A DNA stretch of 12,648 bases from Actinomycetota bacterium (GTDB taxonomy: Bacteria > Actinomycetota > Actinomycetes > S36-B12 > UBA5976): positions 1 to 12,648 of the forward strand of contig CANJRK010000013.1 in the NCBI GenBank assembly GCA_947476765.1. Reading direction: 5' to 3'. Below are positions 1 through 5,754 of this stretch, one piece after another (positions within the stretch are counted from its first letter, which is position 1; every line of letters starts with the position of its first letter). The position numbers were made by a program, and so were the translations under genes. The notes beneath the pieces are model-generated. The model saw only the letters and a program-made list of their open reading frames with translations, made no database searches and had not been told where the DNA came from.

Positions 1-371
1 GTGGGGCACAGCGCGCATTGGACGTAGTTATGGAAATCGGACTCCCAACGGTAGTCAGTGGATCACTAGATACCTCCGTGGGACTTTCTAGCGCGATTGC
101 TTTGGCTGCGAGCATTCCGCAACTTTATGGTGCTTGTGGACTTGGCACTGGCACACTTTTTGCCCAAGATTTAGTCACCGAAACTACCTTGCCCGAAAAA
201 GGCGAGCTGCAAGTTAGACGAAGTTCACCTGATGCCCACCTACTTGCCAGTGCAGCAAGTCGAGTCTCGAATGCGGATCGGCTTTGGTGGCAGCAACGCA
301 TTGTGCGAGCATGGCAAGCAGGAGCCAGCGATTTGGTGAGTACGGCAGTTCGAGAGGCGGTAGGTACATGA
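1..371 (+). CDS. menC: o-succinylbenzoate synthase, C-terminal part (MenC)
   Basis: This is the 3' end of a gene that enters from outside the window, read in the frame starting at base 3 (GAQRALDVVMEIG...). MenC is an enolase-superfamily enzyme that dehydrates SHCHC to o-succinylbenzoate in menaquinone synthesis, in the cytoplasm. The visible part is the end of the barrel: VVSGSLDTSVG followed by a CGLGTGTLFAQDLV stretch, both characteristic of actinobacterial MenC. The catalytic lysines lie upstream and cannot be checked; the second one is expected only about ten residues before the window edge. A TTG at 18 could open a shorter frame, but the coding signal continues upstream of it to the edge, so the gene is treated as truncated by the window and not as a small ORF. 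The stop TGA (369-371) overlaps the menD start in an ATGA, implying translational coupling. Identification is confident despite the missing N-terminus. Confidence 0.9.
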   Translation, partial: GAQRALDVVMEIGLPTVVSGSLDTSVGLSSAIALAASIPQLYGACGLGTGTLFAQDLVTETTLPEKGELQVRRSSPDAHLLASAASRVSNADRLWWQQRIVRAWQAGASDLVSTAVREAVGT

Positions 372-2020
372 CTGATAGCGCAGTACCAAACCCGGCAACT
401 CAACTTGCTCGAGAAATTGTTCAAACTTGCCTAAACCATGGAGCTAAACATGTCGTGATTGCGCCTGGCTCACGTAATGCGCCCTTGTCTTGGGCCTTTG
501 CCCAAGCTGAGAAAGCTGGGTTAGTGACGGTGCATGTGCGTATTGATGAACGGGATGCTGGATTTTTAGCGCTGGGAATTGCAAAGGCTACTAATAAGCC
601 AGTGCCAGTAGTGATTACTTCAGGTTCAGCGGTGGCAAATCTGTTACCCGCAGTAGTCGAAGGTTTCCATAGTGGGATTCCGATCGTGGTGTTGAGTGCT
701 GATCGACCGGCAACTTCGCGCGGACATAGCGCGCCACAAACTATTAACCAAGTGGGAATATTCGGAAGTTTTGTAAAGACCAGCATCGATATTTCACACG
801 ATGATTTGGGATCCGACAAGGTTTCGAGAGCTCTTACCGAATGCGTGATGCCACGAAGTGCTCCAATTCAAATCAATGTTCAGTTTGAGTTACCCCTGAT
901 GCCAGAAGGGCAACATATTGCCTGGCTGCCCAAAGTTCAATTAGTTCCCGAAAATTTAAATCCGAAAAAGATCGGCGTTCAGATGGCTACTTCTGCGCAT
1001 GGACTTTTCGTCATTGGCGACACCTCAGATGCCGTTGCTGTTCAAGAAATCGATATGCTTTCCCGGCAGCTAGGTTGGCCGGTAATTTGCGAGCCGTCAG
1101 CGAATGCACATGGCTTAGGCAATGCAATTTCGCACGGCGTGGTACTGCTGCAAGCCGAAGTTGCGCCGATGCCAGAGGTTGTCGTGACACTTGGCACAGT
1201 TGGACTTTCCCGCGCAGTACTGCGGTTACTAACGACGACGCAGACGCACCTGGCAATCCATAGTCAAAGCGCTGGTTCCGATATTCCAGATCCAGTATCA
1301 AGTGCCGATCGAGTTCTAGAAACAGTTCCACAACTAACAAATACCCCAGATAGTACTTGGTTATCCAGGTGGCAGGAATTGAATACGGAAGCAGAATCGG
1401 TAATCAACACCGCGCTTGGCCCTGACACATTAACTGGACCGAGTGCAGCCCAAACACTTTGGAACATTGCCGGAGCAAGTGATCAAGTTTTTGTGGCAGC
1501 CTCTTGGCCCGTCCGTCACCTTGAGGCTTATGCCCCAAATCGTGATGGCCTTAGGGTTTTCGGTAATCGCGGAGCCAATGGCATTGATGGCTTAATCTCC
1601 ACTGCAGCAGGTGTGGCAATTGGCGGGGCTAAACGCACCTACTTACTGCTTGGTGACATTGCATTCCTGCATGACTTGGGTGGTTTGAATATAGGTAGCA
1701 ATCAAGCGGAACCAGATTTAACCATTGTGGTTATGGACAACAACGGCAGTGGCATATTTAGTCAACTCGAACAAGGCGCTGATGAGTATCAAGAGCATTA
1801 CGAAAAAGTTTTTGGAACTCCACATGGCAAAGATTTATGGGTGATTGCTGAGTCGCTGGGAGTTCCCGCTAAGCAAGTAACAACAAAGACAGAGCTGGCA
1901 TTTGCACTAACAAATTTTGAAAAGGCATCTGGACTCAAAGTCATCGTTTGCCTGACAGGCGACCGAAAAGACGAGAATGATTTGATTAAGCAAATCATTT
2001 CGCAAGTACGAAATAGTTAA
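368..2020 (+). CDS. menD: SEPHCHC synthase (MenD)
   Basis: This is a thiamine-diphosphate enzyme that condenses isochorismate with 2-oxoglutarate to give SEPHCHC, the first committed menaquinone step. At 550 residues it is of usual family length. The N-terminal Pyr domain shows APGSRNAPL (32-40) and IDERDAGFLALG, with Glu61 matching the conserved activating glutamate of ThDP enzymes, then TSGSAVANLLPAV (84-96) and LSADRP. The C-terminal PP domain has GNRGANGIDG (399-408) and the Mg/ThDP-binding motif starting GD at 429-430 and ending NN at 458-459, followed by GSGIFSQL. The ATG at 368 is preferred over a possible TTG at 284 in the same frame: it gives a normal N-terminus and an ATGA overlap with menC, whereas the earlier start would add 28 unrelated residues inside menC. 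It is the second gene of a menC-menD operon that may continue into the peptidase, whose ribosome site overlaps the menD stop. Confidence 0.96.
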   Translation: MTDSAVPNPATQLAREIVQTCLNHGAKHVVIAPGSRNAPLSWAFAQAEKAGLVTVHVRIDERDAGFLALGIAKATNKPVPVVITSGSAVANLLPAVVEGFHSGIPIVVLSADRPATSRGHSAPQTINQVGIFGSFVKTSIDISHDDLGSDKVSRALTECVMPRSAPIQINVQFELPLMPEGQHIAWLPKVQLVPENLNPKKIGVQMATSAHGLFVIGDTSDAVAVQEIDMLSRQLGWPVICEPSANAHGLGNAISHGVVLLQAEVAPMPEVVVTLGTVGLSRAVLRLLTTTQTHLAIHSQSAGSDIPDPVSSADRVLETVPQLTNTPDSTWLSRWQELNTEAESVINTALGPDTLTGPSAAQTLWNIAGASDQVFVAASWPVRHLEAYAPNRDGLRVFGNRGANGIDGLISTAAGVAIGGAKRTYLLLGDIAFLHDLGGLNIGSNQAEPDLTIVVMDNNGSGIFSQLEQGADEYQEHYEKVFGTPHGKDLWVIAESLGVPAKQVTTKTELAFALTNFEKASGLKVIVCLTGDRKDENDLIKQIISQVRNS

Positions 2021-2031
2021 GGATTCTAATT

Positions 2032-3153
2032 ATGCGAGCACGCGAACTTGGAATATCTTTTGACGGAACTCCAGGAAACTTAAATGCAATTACTGATGTT
2101 TCAAACTTGGAAATTGGCATGGTCACATTAATTGCTGGCGAGGGTGAGCTTCTTTCCGACAGCGGCCCTGTCAGGACTGGCGTGACTGCGATCCTGCCAG
2201 TTGGGCGCGAAAAGATTCGGCATGCAATCCCAGCAGGTATTTATTCGTTAAATGGAAACGGAGAAATGACCGGATCACATTGGATAACGGAAACTGGTGG
2301 ATTATCTGGCCCAGTCATGATCACAAATACACATTCGGTGGGAACCGTGCATCGCGGTGTTATCGAATGGGTAAAGAGAAATCATCCCGAAGCTGCAATG
2401 GAGTGGTTACTACCAGTGGTCGCGGAAACTTGGGATGGCTACCTAAACGATATAAATGGCCCACACGTCACAACTGAACATGCCGTTTTAGCCATCGACA
2501 GTGCTAGCTCAGGCGAAGTTGCCGAAGGTTCGTTTGGTGGCGGAACTGGAATGAATTGTTATGGGTTTAAAGGCGGCAATGGAACCGCGTCAAGAATTGT
2601 CCCGTTTGCGGACAAGGAATATGTTGTAGGCGCATTTCTCCAGGCAAACTTTGGTAGCCGAGAAGAACTACGAATTAGTGGCATTGATATGTCTGATCTG
2701 GATGTGCCAAATCCGATGGCTGACTCGGCTTGGATTAACAAGGATCGTTCGCGTTCGGTGCCAGGTGGAGCGGGCTCGGTAATTGTCATTATTGCTACGG
2801 ACGCTCCGTTATTGCCAGATCAATGTCGAGCGTTAGCGCGTCGGGTACCACTTGGTTTGGCACGGACCGGAACGGCAGGTGGCCATTTCAGCGGCGATAT
2901 ATTCTTAGCTTTTTCAACAGCCCAGCCAGGGCCACTATCAAGTGGCTTCCCAACTAAGTCAACCTCACATTTAAACTCCCTTGAGTTTGTGCCGTGGAAT
3001 TATCTCGATGCGTTTTACACAGCAGTTGTCCAAGCCGTAGAAGAAGCGGTTTTAAATGCTTTGGTTAATAACGCCACAATGACTGGCCGAGATGGCAATA
3101 CTTCCTACGCCTTGCCACACGATCAAGTTAAATCCCGACTTAACAAGCGCTAA
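2032..3153 (+). CDS. P1 family peptidase (DmpA/BapA-type N-terminal nucleophile aminopeptidase)
   Basis: The 373-residue protein matches the S58/P1 peptidase family: N-terminal RARELGISFDGTPGNLNAITDV, EGSFGGGTGMNCYGFKGG (165-182), then PGGAGSVIVIIATDAPLLP. In DmpA the precursor cleaves itself between Gly249 and Ser250, leaving Ser as the N-terminal nucleophile of the small subunit. Here Gly248-Ser249 sits at the equivalent place, just before VIVIIATDAPL, so self-processing into two chains is expected. Family members remove N-terminal L- or D-amino acids or beta-amino acids from small peptides; the substrate cannot be read from sequence. No signal peptide is apparent, so the protein is probably cytoplasmic. 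The start is supported by AAGGA (2019-2023), 8 nt upstream and overlapping the menD stop, which suggests cotranscription with menD. Any link to menaquinone is not evident and may be only positional. Confidence 0.9.
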   Translation: MRARELGISFDGTPGNLNAITDVSNLEIGMVTLIAGEGELLSDSGPVRTGVTAILPVGREKIRHAIPAGIYSLNGNGEMTGSHWITETGGLSGPVMITNTHSVGTVHRGVIEWVKRNHPEAAMEWLLPVVAETWDGYLNDINGPHVTTEHAVLAIDSASSGEVAEGSFGGGTGMNCYGFKGGNGTASRIVPFADKEYVVGAFLQANFGSREELRISGIDMSDLDVPNPMADSAWINKDRSRSVPGGAGSVIVIIATDAPLLPDQCRALARRVPLGLARTGTAGGHFSGDIFLAFSTAQPGPLSSGFPTKSTSHLNSLEFVPWNYLDAFYTAVVQAVEEAVLNALVNNATMTGRDGNTSYALPHDQVKSRLNKR

Positions 3154-3162
3154 AGCCGCAAT

Positions 3163-3178
3163 TTGTCAGATATGACAA
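3163..3178. repeat. Perfect 6-4-6 inverted repeat upstream of the nuclease gene
   Basis: TTGTCA-GATA-TGACAA is a perfect inverted repeat in the 56-bp gap between the peptidase and the RecB-like nuclease, 31 nt before the nuclease ATG. A TANNNT hexamer (TACGGT, 3180-3185) follows it directly, so it could be an operator next to a promoter. There is no T-run after it and the stem is short, so a terminator is unlikely. It does not match LexA (GAAC-N4-GTTC) or Rex (TTGTGAA-N4-TTCACAA). The regulator is unknown. Confidence 0.4.
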
Positions 3179-3209
3179 GTACGGTTGGGGCAATACGAAA
3201 GGTAACCCA

Positions 3210-4067
3210 ATGGCTGAGAAATCTATGCGAATCGATGTCGAACAACCGACAACCGCAAGTTTGCCAAAACGCGTTTCCTATTCCCAGATGTCGCTGTATC
3301 AACAGTGTGGCTTGAAGTACTTCTTTTCATATATCGATGGCTGGCGCGAGCCACCAACATCTGCGCTCGCTGGCGGTTCTATAACTCACGAAGTTGTTGA
3401 ACATTTATATCGACTGTCACCAAATGACCGAACACTTGAAGCAGCCATGGACTTGCTGCGCGAGCATGGACCACGAATGCTCAAAGCTACTGAATACAAA
3501 CCATTTGAATCTGACATGAAAATGAAACATAGCGTAAAGGAAGCAATCGAAAACCTGTTCGTCGTGGAAGACCCTAAAGAAGTGGTGGTTCAGCCCGAGC
3601 ATCTGGAAATGGAATTAAGTGTGCCAATTAATGGCGTTAACTTTTTTGGCAAAGTAGATCGATTCACAGTAGATGGCGTTAATCGAGTAACTGATTACAA
3701 AACTGGCAAAAGTCCTGGGAAATTTGTCGATGATAAATTGGCGCAGCCATATTTGTATGCACTTGGTTTCAAAACTCAGTTTGAAATTGATGTTGACGAA
3801 GTCGAACTCATTTTTTTGAATGCCAAAGAAGTGGTACGTCGGCCAGCTGATTCTGGACTAGTAATCGAGCAAGGCGAAAAGTTGGCACAAATGCGCGCGG
3901 GCTCCGAGTCGGATGTAGCAAGTTCATCATGGGAAGCACGAGTTTCGAGACTTTGTGATTACTGCGCATTTGAACGAGTTTGCCCAGCTCGCAGACCTGA
4001 GGCACCGATCCCTGGTTCCACAGCGTGCGATATCCAGTTAACTGATGCCGGACTATTCCACAAGTAG
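3210..4067 (+). CDS. RecB-family PD-(D/E)XK nuclease with Fe-S cysteine set
   Basis: This 285-residue protein belongs to the stand-alone RecB/Cas4-like nucleases (COG2887 type). In order it has YSQMSLYQQCGLKYFF (24-39) with the first cysteine Cys33; GSITHEVVEH with His60; GKVDRF with metal-binding Asp150; the core DYKTGK with Asp162 and Lys164; and LAQPYLYAL with Gln179, the QxxxY-like motif. Cys249, Cys252 and Cys258 (CDYCAFERVC) follow near the C-terminus. One early cysteine plus a late C-x2-C-x5-C is the arrangement that holds a 4Fe-4S cluster in AddB and Cas4. It probably acts on DNA in repair; its partner is unknown. No helicase domain is present and no cas genes or CRISPR array are in the window, so a Cas4 role is not supported. 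The start follows GAAAGG, a few bases upstream of the ATG. Confidence 0.88.
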   Translation: MAEKSMRIDVEQPTTASLPKRVSYSQMSLYQQCGLKYFFSYIDGWREPPTSALAGGSITHEVVEHLYRLSPNDRTLEAAMDLLREHGPRMLKATEYKPFESDMKMKHSVKEAIENLFVVEDPKEVVVQPEHLEMELSVPINGVNFFGKVDRFTVDGVNRVTDYKTGKSPGKFVDDKLAQPYLYALGFKTQFEIDVDEVELIFLNAKEVVRRPADSGLVIEQGEKLAQMRAGSESDVASSSWEARVSRLCDYCAFERVCPARRPEAPIPGSTACDIQLTDAGLFHK

Positions 4068-4093
4068 TCCAACCAGACCAATTAGGTAGCTCG

Positions 4094-4109
4094 GTTCTAC
4101 ACTTAGAAC
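4094..4109. repeat. Perfect 6-4-6 inverted repeat abutting the start codon and covering a candidate -10
   Basis: GTTCTA-CACT-TAGAAC is a perfect inverted repeat ending exactly at the base before the ATG at 4110. It contains the hexamer TACACT (4098-4103), the proposed -10 element of the same gene. A protein bound here would block that promoter, so it is a candidate operator. The half sites are GTTC...GAAC, the reverse arrangement of the actinobacterial LexA box, so LexA is not proposed. Confidence 0.4.
4098..4103 (+). promoter_or_regulatory. Candidate -10 element (TACACT) of a leaderless promoter
   Basis: TACACT fits the TANNNT form of a sigma-A -10 element and lies exactly 6 nt upstream of ATG 4110, which has no Shine-Dalgarno sequence. 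Transcription would then begin at or next to the start codon, as is common in actinobacteria. No convincing -35 is present; AGACCA at 4075-4080 is weak. The same hexamer type and spacing recur at 7072 and 8521. Confidence 0.4.
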
Positions 4110-4526
4110 ATGCGAAACTCGAGGTATCGGTATTCACGCCTTGTAATGATTATTGGATCTATAGTTTTTGCGCTAAGTGCCGCAGCTTTACTTTTTGATC
4201 CAACTGCATTTATTGATTACATCGGCCTGACCGAAGCTGAGTCACTTGTTTGGTCGTTTAGACTAACCGGAGTTTTGCTGATTGCATTAGCAACGCACAT
4301 GGCAACGACTTCTAGAAATGCAGCTGACCCAGCATTCCGCAGAGCTGCCGTAGTAATGATATTTGTTTCGGCAGCCTTATCGGCGCTTACATATTTAGCT
4401 CCAGGGGTTGCAACTACTGGGCGTTGGGTTTTTGTAGGAATTGGAGCGAGCTTCGCTGCGCTTTATGTAATTACCCTGCCAATTAAATCAATTGGATATA
4501 AGGAAGATCTACCAACTAGCACATGA
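4110..4526 (+). CDS. Small four-helix integral membrane protein, function unknown
   Basis: I do not recognise the family. The 138-residue protein has a basic N-terminus (MRNSRYRYSR) and four hydrophobic segments at about 11-29, 49-67, 78-97 and 105-124, so it should lie in the cytoplasmic membrane. The segment between the first two helices (DPTAFIDYIGLTEAES) is acidic, and the tail (YKEDLPTST) is short and polar. No catalytic motif is evident. The ATG at 4110 has no Shine-Dalgarno sequence, but a candidate -10 lies 6 nt upstream. A later ATG at 4146 would remove the basic residues and also lacks a good ribosome site. Its stop overlaps a tiny ORF that in turn overlaps the P450 start, so expression is probably tied to the P450. 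A role near the P450, such as substrate handling or membrane docking, is a guess from position only. Confidence 0.75.
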   Translation: MRNSRYRYSRLVMIIGSIVFALSAAALLFDPTAFIDYIGLTEAESLVWSFRLTGVLLIALATHMATTSRNAADPAFRRAAVVMIFVSAALSALTYLAPGVATTGRWVFVGIGASFAALYVITLPIKSIGYKEDLPTST

Positions 4527-4574
4527 GTACGGCTGACGTTTTGGAAGATGCATGAGTACAGCAGACATTCTGGA
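4522..4574 (+). repeat. Diverged tandem duplication of the P450 start region (29-bp period)
   Basis: Bases 4522-4545 and 4551-4574 are near copies: cATGAGTACGGCTGACGTTT against cATGAGTACAGCAGACATTC, each followed by TGGA. Over these 24 bases there are four mismatches. All four fall where the encoded peptide stays the same or nearly so: ACG/ACA Thr, GCT/GCA Ala, GTT/ATT Val or Ile, TTG/CTG Leu. The pattern looks like two related coding starts that diverged under selection on the peptide, not a recent slippage event. Confidence 0.75.
4523..4555 (+). CDS. Ten-codon ORF (MSTADVLEDA) linking the membrane protein and the P450
   Basis: ATG 4523 opens a 10-codon frame ending in TGA 4553-4555. Its start overlaps the stop of the membrane protein gene in an ATGA (4523-4526), and its stop overlaps the P450 start in a second ATGA (4552-4555). 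The peptide MSTADVL closely repeats the P450 N-terminus MSTADIL. It could be a leader peptide through which ribosomes pass by termination and reinitiation, or the stub of a lost paralogous P450. A weak ribosome site (AGGAAG, 4501-4506) lies rather far upstream, while GGAAG (4543-4547) inside this ORF serves the P450. Whether the peptide is made is unknown. Confidence 0.45.
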   Translation: MSTADVLEDA

Positions 4575-5751
4575 TACTCGTGATCCACGAGCGGTAGCAA
4601 ATCCATATGACATTTACCGTGAGCTCAGAGCTAGCCGAGATTTAGTTTGGAGCGAACGACTTGGATTGTGGTTAGCACCGACGCATGAAACTGCAAATGC
4701 CACACTGCGAACAAAGAGTTTGGGTCGGATTTACGAACCGCAAGAACCATTCGATCAATGGGAAATATTTAACTGGTTACATTCTGATTCCATTTTGGAC
4801 AGCGAGCCACCAAAACACACCCGGCTTCGTGCTCTAGTACAGAAGGCATTTACGCCAGGGCGAATAGCGGCGCTGGAACCAAACATCATTGACATTTGCA
4901 ATGGCTTGCTCGACGATTCTCAGGAAAAGTTACAAACTCATGGCAACTTTGATATTTTGGCAGATTTTGCCGAACCACTACCTGTTCTAGTGATTGCGGA
5001 CTTGCTTGGGGTGCCTCGAGAAAAAGCAAATGACCTACGGCGCTGGTCGCAGGATATCGTGAAGATGTATGAATACGGCCGCACTCGGGAGCAAGAATTA
5101 GCTGCGCAACAATCAGGCTTGGAGTTCAGTTCATACATTGCAGAACTTGCCACTCTTCGCAAATTTGAACCTAAATCGGATTTGATTACCGCTTTGGTTG
5201 AAGTTGAAGAACAAGGCGAAAAATTAAATGAGCATGAGCTGATCGCCATGTGTGTACTTTTGCTTAATGCTGGTCATGAAGCTTCAGTTAATGGGTTTGG
5301 TAACGGCATGGTTGCAATGTTTCGAAATCCAGAGCAATTGGAATTGATGAAGAATTCGCCAAGAGAACACGCTGTAACTGCGCTGGAAGAAATGATGCGG
5401 TTTGATTCGCCACTTCACATGTTTGAACGAACGGCAACCGCAGAAACTGTGATTGGAAAAACTACTGTCCAAGTTGGACAAAAAGTAGTTGCAATGCTTG
5501 GCTCGGCAAATCGGGATGAAGAAGTTTTTGAAAATCCAGATACGTTTGATGTCACGCGCAAACACAATCCACACATTGCCTTTGGGGCCGGAATTCATTT
5601 TTGCATTGGTGCCCCATTGGCTCGCCTGGAAATGCAAAATTCGCTTCCCATGTTGTTTGAAAGATTTCCAAATTTGCAACTGGCTGGTGAGCCAGTGCAG
5701 CGACCTACTTTCGTTTTACGAGGCTGGGAAACAATTCCCGCAAAAAACTAG
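4552..5751 (+). CDS. Cytochrome P450 (class I bacterial type)
   Basis: This is a 399-residue soluble bacterial P450, a usual length. The helix-C motif HTRLR is at 89-93, the I-helix motif AGHEAS at 240-245, the K-helix ExxR at Glu280-Arg283, and the haem loop FGAGIHFCIG has the haem-ligating Cys351. The conserved acid is present (Glu243), but the usual alcohol residue after it is Ala244 followed by Ser245. P450eryF (CYP107A1) has the same AGxEAS change, and there the substrate helps deliver protons. The enzyme should insert oxygen into an organic substrate that cannot be named from sequence. It needs electron donors, but no ferredoxin or reductase gene is nearby. ATG 4552 is preferred: GGAAG at 4543-4547 lies 4 nt upstream and the start overlaps the short upstream ORF. 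It converges on menF with a 3-bp gap. Confidence 0.95.
   Translation: MSTADILDTRDPRAVANPYDIYRELRASRDLVWSERLGLWLAPTHETANATLRTKSLGRIYEPQEPFDQWEIFNWLHSDSILDSEPPKHTRLRALVQKAFTPGRIAALEPNIIDICNGLLDDSQEKLQTHGNFDILADFAEPLPVLVIADLLGVPREKANDLRRWSQDIVKMYEYGRTREQELAAQQSGLEFSSYIAELATLRKFEPKSDLITALVEVEEQGEKLNEHELIAMCVLLLNAGHEASVNGFGNGMVAMFRNPEQLELMKNSPREHAVTALEEMMRFDSPLHMFERTATAETVIGKTTVQVGQKVVAMLGSANRDEEVFENPDTFDVTRKHNPHIAFGAGIHFCIGAPLARLEMQNSLPMLFERFPNLQLAGEPVQRPTFVLRGWETIPAKN
5676..5698. other. Hairpin inside the P450 3' end, possible transcript end for menF
   Basis: ACTGGCT (5679-5685) pairs with AGCCAGT (5690-5696) around a GGTG loop, extended by an outer GC/GC pair with one bulged A at 5678. It lies in the P450 coding sequence, 57-79 nt beyond the menF stop on the minus strand. 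Since the two genes have only 3 bp between them, any termination signal must lie inside coding sequence. No T-run follows on either strand, so a terminator role is weakly supported. Confidence 0.25.
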
Positions 5752-5754
5752 TTG

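Noticed and set aside
284..367. An earlier in-frame TTG start for menD
   Set aside because: It would add 28 residues unlike MenD and lie deep inside menC; the ATG at 368 gives a normal N-terminus and an ATGA overlap.
3210..4067. Cas4 and a CRISPR system
   Set aside because: The nuclease shares the Cas4/AddB cysteine pattern, but there is no repeat array and no cas gene in the window.
4083..4099. A stretch resembling the D-arm of a tRNA (GGTAGCTCGGTTC)
   Set aside because: No acceptor stem, anticodon stem or T-arm can be placed around it, and the gap is only 42 bp. It is a chance resemblance.
4552..5751. Part of a secondary-metabolite gene cluster because of the P450
   Set aside because: No synthase, tailoring or export genes surround it; neighbours are primary metabolism and respiration genes.
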